Assembly (NCBI RefSeq): GCF_004358665.1
Contig: NZ_SMZR01000002.1
Location: forward strand, 124,001-188,000
Direction: 5' to 3'
DNA from: Jeotgalibacillus sp. S-D1
GTDB taxonomy: Bacteria; Bacillota; Bacilli; Bacillales; Jeotgalibacillaceae
Length of the DNA stretch: 64,000 bases
Shown: piece by piece, positions 44,168 through 52,841 of the stretch
How positions within the stretch are numbered: position 1 is the stretch's first letter
How the letters are laid out: each line of letters starts with the position of its first letter
The notes under the pieces: generated by a model
Told to the model about the DNA's origin: nothing
The model's database searches: none
The model's input: the letters and a program-made list of their open reading frames with translations, nothing else
Position numbers and translations under genes: made by a program

Positions 44168-45208
44168 TCAGTAGGAATCAACGTCCCCCTGGCTCACATA
44201 CCAAGCAGATTTATCAAAAACATTCTCTGTGAATTCTTCAAAATGCAGTGCCTTGCCTACAAGAGGCATAGGATTCCCAATATGAAAAAACCCTGCCTTG
44301 CTCTTTAGGATTTTGTAATGATTTGTATGAGAAAGACTCCATGTAGAGACAATATCTGCCTCGTTTGTTTTACTCAGAATACCCAACACTATTTGTGTAA
44401 TATCCTGCCCGTTATTAGCACATAATAGGTCAATAATATGGATGAAATTAATGGACTGGCTGTTTTTTTGCTGGGTTTCTTTCCTTATAACAAAATAACC
44501 GATAATTTTTTTATCCGTTGATACCAAATAAACTTCATATTTACGGGTTGGATGCTCAAAATATCGCCAATTCAGGTAATCAGCGTCTCTTTTTAATAAT
44601 ACATCATAATCTTTGCCAGCTCTATCCCATAATAAATCAAATTTCGCATCGGCCCTGGACACTCGCTCAACGGTAAGGTCAGCTGGGATTTTTTTTGATT
44701 TCTTTAGCAGCCTGTCGATCCATGTAAATAAAAAGCTTATTTTTTTAAAGAAGACAAAACGTCCCATCACTAGTTTCCCTGGTGATAAAAATTTCATCAG
44801 CCTCGGAACATAAGTAATTTCACGGCCATCCATGTAACGAATAAAAAGTTCTTTTGCTTTAGGTGCTGGATATCCGTACACAAAATTAATTCCGTTTTTT
44901 TGGCACTGTTCCATCAGGTGCTGAATGACCTTTTGATAGACCCCCTTACCCCTATGGGCAGGATGTACCATCACATCGATTCTTTCGGCAAATAAAGCCC
45001 GTTTTCCGCCTATCTCTCCCTCAAAAACAAGGGCGGCGGCGTGCCCGACTATTTCATCATCTTCTTCATACACAGTAATGAGAGGACGGTGCTTTAGTGA
45101 GTTAGAGAACTTCCAATTCCACTCCTCAATACTTCTTTTTGTTTGAAATACACGAAAAAACAACTCGTTTATTTTGATTTCATCGTTTTGTTTATACCCT
45201 CTAAGCAA
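44168..45208 (-). CDS. GNAT-type acyltransferase, probably for wall polymer modification
   Basis: 346 residues from a TTG start at 45208, which has AAAGGTGAG 9 nt upstream and gives MLRGYKQNDEIKINELFF, a normal GNAT opening. The N-terminal GNAT domain has the acetyl-CoA loop HRGKGVYQKVI. The C-terminal half (about 200-340) resembles a second, degenerate GNAT or FemAB-like domain (LNWRYFEHPTRKYEVYLV). An ATG at 45244 overlaps the promoter -10 and has no ribosome site. The context suggests acylation of an amino sugar. Confidence 0.78.
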   Translation of the reverse strand: MLRGYKQNDEIKINELFFRVFQTKRSIEEWNWKFSNSLKHRPLITVYEEDDEIVGHAAALVFEGEIGGKRALFAERIDVMVHPAHRGKGVYQKVIQHLMEQCQKNGINFVYGYPAPKAKELFIRYMDGREITYVPRLMKFLSPGKLVMGRFVFFKKISFLFTWIDRLLKKSKKIPADLTVERVSRADAKFDLLWDRAGKDYDVLLKRDADYLNWRYFEHPTRKYEVYLVSTDKKIIGYFVIRKETQQKNSQSINFIHIIDLLCANNGQDITQIVLGILSKTNEADIVSTWSLSHTNHYKILKSKAGFFHIGNPMPLVGKALHFEEFTENVFDKSAWYVSQGDVDSY

Positions 45209-45242
45209 TGAACGCCACTCACCTTTATGAATAGTCTCAAAC

Positions 45243-45273
45243 ATTATAATATACGTATGTAAATTCTTGTCGA
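45243..45273 (-). promoter_or_regulatory. Putative promoter of the GNAT gene
   Basis: On the minus strand TATAAT (45243-45248) with TCGACA (45268-45273) 19 bp upstream. It would start RNA near 45237, downstream of the rejected ATG and about 28 nt before the TTG start. Confidence 0.5.
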
Positions 45274-45296
45274 AGTTTTTGTAATGTTTTAATTAC

Positions 45297-45332
45297 AAAA
45301 AATCCGAATGATTAACATTCGGATTTTGTCAT
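45297..45332 (-). terminator. Terminator of the transglycosylase-CWB2 gene
   Basis: Minus-strand AAAATCCGAATGTTAATCATTCGGATTTTTT hairpin, 12 bp after the stop codon. Confidence 0.88.
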
Positions 45333-45343
45333 AATTCCTGCTT

Positions 45344-47782
45344 CTAGTTTAACACAATTTTTTCTAACCCATCCCGGACAGATGGGCTGATTACATTGGT
45401 GGAACCTAAATAAAATAATACCGGTGTTCCATTTATTCCGTTTAACCAGGTTGAAACAGTTCCCGGTATGCTGGTGCTTCTTGTTAAAATAACAGGCGCT
45501 TTATATTTTGCAGCCAGTGCTGATCCGGATAAAGCATCGACAAGCACATCTCCTCTTGCAAAAAACACACTGGTTAAATTGTGATTTGCCGGGAAATACT
45601 TTTCAGCAATCGCTACGCTTGTTTCATAACGGTCTGCACCGCTAACTCTCTCAACAGTAACTCCCAAAGTCTTCAATTGAGTTTCAACAGTGCTTGAAAC
45701 AGCTCCAGTCCCTCCGATTATCGTTACTTTTTTTACATTTTTTGCAGCGATAAATCGTGAAACTTCAGTTCGTAATGTGCTCTTGGTTGTTAACAAGATA
45801 GGTGTTGAATTTGATCCTGCGTAAGATGCAATTGACAATGAGTCAGGTGATTTTTCATCACCAGTAGTTAAAAAGATTTCATTTACAGATGAAGGAGAAT
45901 AAACATTTGCCACCGAAACCGCCGTTTCATATCGAGTGGCTCCCATTACACGAACAACCTCTATGTTCATGGAAGAAATCTGGTTAGCTACATCTTTTGA
46001 AATGGCTCCTTCACCACCAAGTATATAAACACGTTTAGGTTTCAGCCGTTTAATTTCTTCAGTTATCGATTTTTGCAGTGTGGATGGAGTCGTTAATAAT
46101 AACGGTGCATTCTTATTAGAAGCTAAAACACTGCCGGTAAGTGAATCGATCGGCAAATCCCCACGTCCTAATACGACGTTTTCTGAATTTTGATTTTCCC
46201 ATCCGAAACTTGATATGCTGACGCCAGTTTCATAACGATTTACACCGGCCAAAGAGTGTGAAGTCGGATTTAAATAACTTGATGCTACATAGCCCTCACG
46301 CCCTGCCTCCGTGCGAACCGGAATAAAAGTATAATGATTGTTAATGTTATTTGGATATTTTACTGGCCGGTCCAGTACGGTCAAACGGGTCCCTTTTGGC
46401 AGCCCCGGGCTGACAATGGCATTAACATCTCCCAGACTGCGTATATTCACATTTTCTGTCGTATGTACCGCGTTTCCAGATGTTATCTGGGCTTTTGAAA
46501 CGGTCAGCGGGTTCAGCGTAGCATACTGATTCTGCCCAAAACGAAGCAATGAACTGCCCGGATTTAAGTATGTTTTTAAATTGTTTACAGGAAATGGCGT
46601 TACATCAATCAAACCATACATACTGATGTGATGATAAATCGTTTCCTGATATGGTCTGGTGTTTGAAGCAGTAGGATCATTTACAGAAAGCATTCCGTTG
46701 TAGGCCAATATAGCAAAGTACCAATTATCTATTACTCTTCGATCCTTATCATTAACAGACGGTATAAGCGGCTTGCCGTCTGAATGGCGCGCATTGGCAA
46801 ACCTCCATTTTTCCTCTAAAATATCCAATCCTTCTTGAATATTAAAACGAAGATCATTTTTCAAACGCTCTACATAGCGGTCTCTATCCGCTTTATTTTC
46901 GATAAAACGCCAGTCTGAGACCTGCATAATGCCGATCCCAATGCAGTCATACCCCAGCTTTACATTGGTTCCATCCCATGCTAAATAATTTGGGTTGCCA
47001 GCCGCACGTTCTGGCGTGCATTGGTTTTGATAATGGCTGACAGGCACGGATTGAGGATTCCAATATTGCTGCATATTTGATTCCTGAAAAGCAATCGCCT
47101 TCACAATTTCCGGCGGAATATTTCTTTTAAATGCTTCTTCAGTCAAAATCTGATTAATTTGGGCAGGTGAAGGATTTGAACCTGTAATTACCGCTTTAGA
47201 TGTATTGGAATGGGTTGAGTAAGCCGGTTTATCTTGAGATACATTTTTTTCAGAAATGGTCTGCTCAACTCCTTTTCCATATGTATACTGATCGACCTTC
47301 ATCAGCTGAGGTTCGATTGCCGTATCATCTGTTTCATATGAAGGATAGGTAATTTGAAGATTATTATCAACTATTTCGTATGATGCACGCTCATAAAATG
47401 GCGATGTATAAATTTCTTTACTGCTGTTATCTTCTATTTCAAGAACGGTATAGTTAATTACATTTGCAGTTCCTTGTAATCGATTGATAACCGTAAAGAA
47501 GCGCTTTTCATCTTTTTTTGTCTCCAAAAGAGCTTCGATAGTTCCAATCTCCACTTGATTTTCATAAACGATCTGACCATCGTAAAAAATTTCTATCGAT
47601 GAATTTTCGCTATTCGATACTTTAATCGATAAATGAGGATCAATCTCTGAGTTTGTTTTACCTTGAGGGAAAACATGTACATGATTACTGGCACTTGCAG
47701 GGGCAGTGAAATAAAGGGCAATTAATAAAACAGCTATTCCCATCAGGAATTCACGTAAAAATGTCATTCTTCTATCTTTCAT
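45344..47782 (-). CDS. Secreted lytic transglycosylase-like protein with SH3 and three CWB2 repeats
   Basis: 812 residues. A signal peptide ends near PASAS (about 32). An unassigned beta-rich region follows (about 33-200), then a lysozyme-like SLT domain (about 205-400) with probable catalytic Glu234 (AFQESNMQQYW) and GIGIMQVSDW. An SH3_3-like domain with ENVNIRS covers about 440-507, and three CWB2 repeats fill 508-812. It would cleave glycan strands while held to the wall polymer. GAAGGAG lies 8 nt before the ATG. Confidence 0.87.
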   Translation of the reverse strand: MKDRRMTFLREFLMGIAVLLIALYFTAPASASNHVHVFPQGKTNSEIDPHLSIKVSNSENSSIEIFYDGQIVYENQVEIGTIEALLETKKDEKRFFTVINRLQGTANVINYTVLEIEDNSSKEIYTSPFYERASYEIVDNNLQITYPSYETDDTAIEPQLMKVDQYTYGKGVEQTISEKNVSQDKPAYSTHSNTSKAVITGSNPSPAQINQILTEEAFKRNIPPEIVKAIAFQESNMQQYWNPQSVPVSHYQNQCTPERAAGNPNYLAWDGTNVKLGYDCIGIGIMQVSDWRFIENKADRDRYVERLKNDLRFNIQEGLDILEEKWRFANARHSDGKPLIPSVNDKDRRVIDNWYFAILAYNGMLSVNDPTASNTRPYQETIYHHISMYGLIDVTPFPVNNLKTYLNPGSSLLRFGQNQYATLNPLTVSKAQITSGNAVHTTENVNIRSLGDVNAIVSPGLPKGTRLTVLDRPVKYPNNINNHYTFIPVRTEAGREGYVASSYLNPTSHSLAGVNRYETGVSISSFGWENQNSENVVLGRGDLPIDSLTGSVLASNKNAPLLLTTPSTLQKSITEEIKRLKPKRVYILGGEGAISKDVANQISSMNIEVVRVMGATRYETAVSVANVYSPSSVNEIFLTTGDEKSPDSLSIASYAGSNSTPILLTTKSTLRTEVSRFIAAKNVKKVTIIGGTGAVSSTVETQLKTLGVTVERVSGADRYETSVAIAEKYFPANHNLTSVFFARGDVLVDALSGSALAAKYKAPVILTRSTSIPGTVSTWLNGINGTPVLFYLGSTNVISPSVRDGLEKIVLN

Positions 47783-47810
47783 TTAACACACTCCTTCAAT
47801 ACTTTAGAAC

Positions 47811-47845
47811 TAAAAAAGAAGAGACATTTTTCATGTCTCTTCTTC
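47811..47845 (-). terminator. Terminator of the polymerase/ligase-type gene
   Basis: Minus-strand GAAGAGACATGAAAAATGTCTCTTC hairpin followed by TTTTTTAG. It lies downstream of the O-antigen-ligase-like gene and upstream of the SLT-CWB2 gene. Confidence 0.88.
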
Positions 47846-47910
47846 AATATTACTGTTATATCAGCGGTACTGCTACATATAATTATTCAATTATAATAAA
47901 ATAGTACTTT

Positions 47911-49380
47911 TTAACTACCTGTCGATCCAAACCATTTTTTATGAACATTCTCTTTCATGTGGAATGCTATACCCAGCATAGCAAAAAATACTAAACCAAA
48001 TATATCGGATTCCCACAAATTATAGACAACTCCCATAAAATAAGCCGACAGGACCGTTCCTATCATGTAAATATTGTATCTTGACTGCTTTCTGATTTTC
48101 CATAATTCCATAAGCATTCCCAGTAGAAATACAGCAAACAGCAGTACACCGACTGCGCCGGTCTGAACAATAATTTGAATATATTGATTGTCAGAATAAA
48201 ACTTAGGCCGTACATCATATTTTTCATAAAGCGGTGAACCATGGCTTAATGTGGCAGAGTCTCCATAAGTCCCAAAGCCAGTTCCTATGACAGGATGATC
48301 CTGAAAAATCTCGAAACCTTTCTTTACAATATACAACCGACCAGAGCCCTGACTGCCCTGTATCGTTTCATCACTGAAAGTACTTCCGATCCGCTCAGAA
48401 AAACTGGATTGTCCTCCCTGATCAAACTGTTGAATATTTCCTACTTTTGTGCTGCCAGATTCAGTGCTTTCAATATAATCGGTAAGCAGATTAATAGGCA
48501 GTACGACAAGAATTCCTGAGATAACTGTAATTTTCAAAACAGACAAGATCAACTTCCAATTTCTAGTTCCTACTACATAAACTAAAAATGCGATACCAAA
48601 CGCAATCCAGGTTCCTCTGGAATAGGTTAAGATTAGTAGCCCCATTGAAAGAGCCAGCATAATATTCAGACCCCAGACCAGTTTGCCCTGAACCAACCGG
48701 CGCAAGTACAGGAATAGCGCAAAAGAAAAGGAGAGGAAGATACCAAACACATTGGGATTACCCAGCATGCCATATATTCTGATTCGATTCTTTGCAGATA
48801 GCGGGAGCTGCTCCCAGCTTAATGGAAGAAATGCACTCCGAACCGAAAGCTTTTCAACGATTCCCTGTACAATTAAAATGATGGTGATCGCAATAATGGA
48901 CCAAGCCAGCCGGAGTATATCTTCTTTTTGAATATCCAGCCGTCTGACAACATAGTACACAAGGTAAAACAAGATAAACGCACGAATTTGAAAAATAATT
49001 GCTACAATGGACACGCCCATCAGCAGGGCGGAAACAGAGCCTATTATCAGAAAAGCAAAATAAGCATATTCAAAAACTTTGAAATCAAAAAGAGATTTAA
49101 TGTTTTTTCTGCTGTTCCATACTACTTTTAGGAACAACATGAGAATGACAAGATCTGCAATTGCCCGCATTGCTGGATTATATTCTATGAGAAATGGCCT
49201 GATAGGCATATAGATAAAGAGCATTGTCAAACCATAAACCGGGCTTACAAAGGCCAGAACACCAAAGACAAGCGTGATCATCCATCCAACGACGGAGAAA
49301 TTTAAAAACATTCCGATAAATAGCAGGACGATAACCGAAAGTATAAATAATAAATCATTCTTCTTTAAAGCCAACAACAT
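47911..49380 (-). CDS. O-antigen ligase/polymerase-like membrane protein (Wzy_C family)
   Basis: 489 residues with about eleven membrane helices and a large extracytoplasmic loop (about 300-400) holding the GTGFGTYGDS segment typical of the Wzy_C domain. Such proteins polymerise or ligate lipid-linked oligosaccharides on the outer membrane face. In this cluster it is the candidate polymerase of the wall polysaccharide. It is followed by a strong terminator and lies 31 bp behind the PIG-L gene. Confidence 0.85.
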   Translation of the reverse strand: MLLALKKNDLLFILSVIVLLFIGMFLNFSVVGWMITLVFGVLAFVSPVYGLTMLFIYMPIRPFLIEYNPAMRAIADLVILMLFLKVVWNSRKNIKSLFDFKVFEYAYFAFLIIGSVSALLMGVSIVAIIFQIRAFILFYLVYYVVRRLDIQKEDILRLAWSIIAITIILIVQGIVEKLSVRSAFLPLSWEQLPLSAKNRIRIYGMLGNPNVFGIFLSFSFALFLYLRRLVQGKLVWGLNIMLALSMGLLILTYSRGTWIAFGIAFLVYVVGTRNWKLILSVLKITVISGILVVLPINLLTDYIESTESGSTKVGNIQQFDQGGQSSFSERIGSTFSDETIQGSQGSGRLYIVKKGFEIFQDHPVIGTGFGTYGDSATLSHGSPLYEKYDVRPKFYSDNQYIQIIVQTGAVGVLLFAVFLLGMLMELWKIRKQSRYNIYMIGTVLSAYFMGVVYNLWESDIFGLVFFAMLGIAFHMKENVHKKWFGSTGS

Positions 49381-49410
49381 TCACCTTCCAATCAAATAAT
49401 TGAAGCCTTC

Positions 49411-50304
49411 TTACAGACCTGTACGTTCGTTATAAATTTTTTTCTTCAGCTTGATATTTTTATAAATTGCCCACAGAAGGGTTACTGTGCGGTTTGCCTG
49501 TTTAAATAGTGAATGATAGGCATATGCCCTTGTTTCCAGCTGCTCTGTTTGAGAAATAAATTCCTCCCTGGAGGATTGAATAAATGTTTCAACATACGCC
49601 GGAGATGAATTCTTCAGCAGCTGAGATTTCACCTTTGACAGCACCAAAAACCCGTCGAATGCAATGATCTGGGACTTGAATAGTTTGGTTGCTTCCTTTT
49701 TCACTGGAAACGATGATGAAATATCAATAATGCAGTTTATTTCATCTGGCGGAACGGGACAATTAATTTCGTATTGCCGGATTAGCGGGTTCAATCCGGG
49801 ATTTTGTTTAAGCACCCTGGATAGCAGCTCGGCAGTCGCTACATGATCCGGATGTGCATCAACAAATCCCGTTGTATAGATTACCTCCGGCTGAATGTCC
49901 TGGACAAGCCGATTTAAGGCCTGTTCTGTTTGTATATTTCCTTTCACCTGTCCATCAGGGGTGTCCAGGTAGTAAATGTGATGAATACCGAGCAGGTCTT
50001 TTACCTGGTCAATCTCCTTTTTTCTTACAGCAGAAAGGTCCGCTCTTTTTACTTCGCCATTGCTGCTTGCTCCATCGGTGATAAAAGCACAGTGGACAAT
50101 CGTGTTGTGCTGTTTGTATTCATATATTGTGCCGCCCAGCCCAATCGTCTCGTCATCCATATGAGGAGCAAGGATGAGGACATGCTTTGATGGCTCTAAC
50201 GGAGTAAGGTTTTTTTTACGGTTATAATGTCTTTTTAAAATAAACTTAGTTGCCGGATTAATCACAGGTTCAGCTAAACTCATCATCGCTTTTTTTATAT
50301 TCAT
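49411..50304 (-). CDS. PIG-L family N-acetylglucosamine deacetylase-like protein
   Basis: 297 residues. The zinc-binding motif APHMDDETIGLGGT near the N-terminus and HPDHVAT later are typical of LmbE/PIG-L deacetylases that act on GlcNAc-containing glycans or small thiol precursors (BshB). Its place between a flippase and a polymerase-type gene suggests an N-acetyl sugar of the polymer precursor as substrate. No signal peptide was seen, so it acts in the cytosol. AAAGGAG lies 7 nt upstream of the ATG. Confidence 0.87.
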   Translation of the reverse strand: MNIKKAMMSLAEPVINPATKFILKRHYNRKKNLTPLEPSKHVLILAPHMDDETIGLGGTIYEYKQHNTIVHCAFITDGASSNGEVKRADLSAVRKKEIDQVKDLLGIHHIYYLDTPDGQVKGNIQTEQALNRLVQDIQPEVIYTTGFVDAHPDHVATAELLSRVLKQNPGLNPLIRQYEINCPVPPDEINCIIDISSSFPVKKEATKLFKSQIIAFDGFLVLSKVKSQLLKNSSPAYVETFIQSSREEFISQTEQLETRAYAYHSLFKQANRTVTLLWAIYKNIKLKKKIYNERTGL

Positions 50305-50316
50305 AAAAATACTCCT

Positions 50317-51825
50317 TTATTTCCTGCGCAGGTTTGATAGTAAAAAAGAAAAGGTTTTAACGTTCAGCAGTTTAATGACCGCAATATAAATAATCGCTCC
50401 TGCAATGGCAACGAATATCATTTCTGCCAGGTTGGGCAGTGTACTGGTGAAAAAATCAATAGAATATAATACACCTACCATAACAACAACAGCAGCTGTT
50501 ATTTTCATTATTTCAGCCAGCATTTCTTTTTGGCCGGATCCGCCTATCAGTCTGGTAAAAATGAAATAGCTTACAGCAAAATAAAAGAAAGCCATAATGG
50601 AGGACGCCAACGGAATTCCGTTATAGCTGTTCATCACTTCTGTGAGAATATAGTTGAACAGGATATTCAACAGAACAGAGAAAGAGCCGATTGTCAGGAT
50701 AAGATGTCCTTTTTGCATAGCGTAAAACCCTTTGTTTAATACGGTCTGCAAACTGAAAAACAGGACGGATCCCACATAATAATAGGCTACAATGGTTGTT
50801 GCTTCAGCTGCACTTGCACTGAAGGCACCCCGTTGAAATACAAGCTCAATAATATTCGGCATCAGCCACATCATCCCGGCAACAGAAGGAAATAATACAA
50901 GACACATCGTTGATAATCCCCGCTGAATACCGGTTTGAAATAGTTCATTATTTTTTGTTGATTGGGCCTTTGATAGTAACGGAAAAATGATGGTTCCAAT
51001 CGTGACGCCAATAATGGCCTGAGGAAAGTGAACAAGATTTTTCGCATTGTTAATATAGGTAATGACACCTTCCTGAAACCTTCCGGCAAACACATAATCG
51101 ACTGTCAGATTAATTTGTCCAATCATAACCGTAACAGCTACGGGAATGAATACAATATAAAATGACTTGATCTCCAGCCAGTCAAACTTTCCTCGTAATG
51201 TATACGTCCCCTTTTGAATAAAAAACAGAGTTTTCAAAAGAAGCGATAATACAGTACCAAATGCATAACCCAAAGCAAGGGAGTAAACACCAATCGATTC
51301 TGCAAAGAGGATCGCTGATATGATAGAAGAAAGGATTACAACAATCTGGGACACGACGGATATAGCAAATCGATTATTCGCATCAAAAAACGCCTCTAAC
51401 ACTGAATTCATCCCAACCGCTACTACGGATGCAAAGAAAATAATGGCGATTAGTACAGCTATTTCTGTGGCCTGTTCGTTAAAGTTTGGATACAGCATGG
51501 GAATATAAAGCGGTGCAAGCGCAGCACCTATAACGGAAAAGATGACGCTTACGATCAGCGTGCCCTTCATCACCTGGGATAAATGATAAGGTCCCCGATT
51601 TTTTTCTATCGCATTTATATAGGTAGGAACGAGCGCGTTTTTCATTCCTGTATTCAAGAATAGTATCACCATATTAGGTATATTAAAGGCAGCAAAGTAA
51701 GCCCCCGCCTCAAAGCTGTCACCAAAATAAAAAGCAACCACCATATCTCTCAGCAAACCGGAAATCTTTAAAAAAAGTGAAGCGATAATAAACAGCAAAC
51801 TGGCAAGACCTAATTTAGACTTCAA
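50317..51825 (-). CDS. MurJ/MVF-family lipid-linked oligosaccharide flippase
   Basis: 502 residues with about fourteen membrane helices, MVF superfamily. The N-terminal pattern (LGLASLLFIIASLFLKISGLLRDMVVAFYFG, read in parts) and the conserved GxxxNxVLEAFFDA-type helix match MurJ and related MOP exporters. Given its neighbours it more likely flips the wall-polymer repeat unit (Wzx-like role) than lipid II. The TTG start at 51825 has AGAGAGGT 7 nt upstream; the ATG at 51867 has no site. It is 12 bp ahead of the PIG-L gene. Confidence 0.85.
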   Translation of the reverse strand: MKSKLGLASLLFIIASLFLKISGLLRDMVVAFYFGDSFEAGAYFAAFNIPNMVILFLNTGMKNALVPTYINAIEKNRGPYHLSQVMKGTLIVSVIFSVIGAALAPLYIPMLYPNFNEQATEIAVLIAIIFFASVVAVGMNSVLEAFFDANNRFAISVVSQIVVILSSIISAILFAESIGVYSLALGYAFGTVLSLLLKTLFFIQKGTYTLRGKFDWLEIKSFYIVFIPVAVTVMIGQINLTVDYVFAGRFQEGVITYINNAKNLVHFPQAIIGVTIGTIIFPLLSKAQSTKNNELFQTGIQRGLSTMCLVLFPSVAGMMWLMPNIIELVFQRGAFSASAAEATTIVAYYYVGSVLFFSLQTVLNKGFYAMQKGHLILTIGSFSVLLNILFNYILTEVMNSYNGIPLASSIMAFFYFAVSYFIFTRLIGGSGQKEMLAEIMKITAAVVVMVGVLYSIDFFTSTLPNLAEMIFVAIAGAIIYIAVIKLLNVKTFSFLLSNLRRK

Positions 51826-52000
51826 AATAACTACCTCTCTTAAACTTCCATATATTATAGCACTCATCTATTTATACCAAACAATCGGGGAAAAACCAAA
51901 GTTGTTTTGAAATAAATCGTGTAAAGTTTAAGTTTCAGTTTCGTGACACCTAATTTCCCCCAGGCAGCTTACTAAAAATCCGAATATAAATTGGGCTGTG

Positions 52001-52058
52001 ACAAAATAAAGAATGTCTTCATGAAATAATTTCATGAAGACATTCTCTTTGTCATTCA
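52001..52058 (-). terminator. Terminator of the lipoprotein gene
   Basis: Long minus-strand stem GAATGTCTTCATGAAATT / AATTTCATGAAGACATTC, followed by TTTATTTTG. It separates the lipoprotein gene from the flippase gene. Confidence 0.9.
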
Positions 52059-52082
52059 GTGAGATGTCCCAGCCTGGGCAGG

Positions 52083-52820
52083 TTATTCATTGGTTTCAGT
52101 GATTTCTTCCAATTCCGTAGTGATCGTGTAGCCATTTTCTCCATCTACTTCAATAACCTCTTTAACGAGGCCAACATCCCGGGCATAGTAACGGATTGTA
52201 CTCGTTTTTTGACCGGAAGTCTCAGACGTTACCGTTTTTTTCATCATAATCACATCATCACGAAAAGTATCATATGGAACGGACAACTCTTCCTCTAAAA
52301 CGGTCATATCCCATTTATCGCTTTCACCAGTTCCCTGGCTTTTAATCGATACTGCCTCTTTTGGGGATTCAGCAGGTTTAAAATCTTCAATTATACTGCT
52401 TTCATTTTGAGGGTTTTCTTCGCTGTAGACTATTGAGAAACCTTCTTTTCCCCACTGGTAAACATGCTGTGAGCTGACATCTCCAAATTTCACGGACTCC
52501 TGTACATATTGATCATTTTGATCAACCACTTCATACGTAATTTGAAATTCATCCTGCACATACGTTCTGATCTTATCCGTTGCCGGCCGGTAGTCGTTCA
52601 GATTAATCTCTTCCTGGCCAGATGCAGTTGCCTGCTCTTCAGCAACTTCTGTTTCCTTTTCTTCAACTTGTTCCTGCGTCTCTACTTCTGCTTCATTCGC
52701 TGAAGGTTCAGTGGTTTCTTCTGATACTTCTCCGTTGCTTGTTTCAGAAATATTGGATCCAATACCACAGGCAGCCAATAGTAAGCTTAATGCAGCAAAT
52801 AAAAACAATAGTCTTTTCAA
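52083..52820 (-). CDS. Predicted lipoprotein with acidic linker
   Basis: 245 residues. A signal peptide ends at LAAC (lipidated Cys about 18). An acidic Glu/Thr-rich linker (about 25-70) leads to a beta-rich domain of about 170 residues with repeated Tyr/Val strands (QITYEVVDQNDQYVQESV). It is 21 bp behind the CWB2-amidase gene and probably co-transcribed with it, so a role at the wall is likely. No family was recognised. The build resembles the lipoprotein at 32204-32797 (acidic linker then small domain), but the domains differ. Confidence 0.75.
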   Translation of the reverse strand: MKRLLFLFAALSLLLAACGIGSNISETSNGEVSEETTEPSANEAEVETQEQVEEKETEVAEEQATASGQEEINLNDYRPATDKIRTYVQDEFQITYEVVDQNDQYVQESVKFGDVSSQHVYQWGKEGFSIVYSEENPQNESSIIEDFKPAESPKEAVSIKSQGTGESDKWDMTVLEEELSVPYDTFRDDVIMMKKTVTSETSGQKTSTIRYYARDVGLVKEVIEVDGENGYTITTELEEITETNE

Positions 52821-52841
52821 ATTGATCGCTCCTTCACTTTC

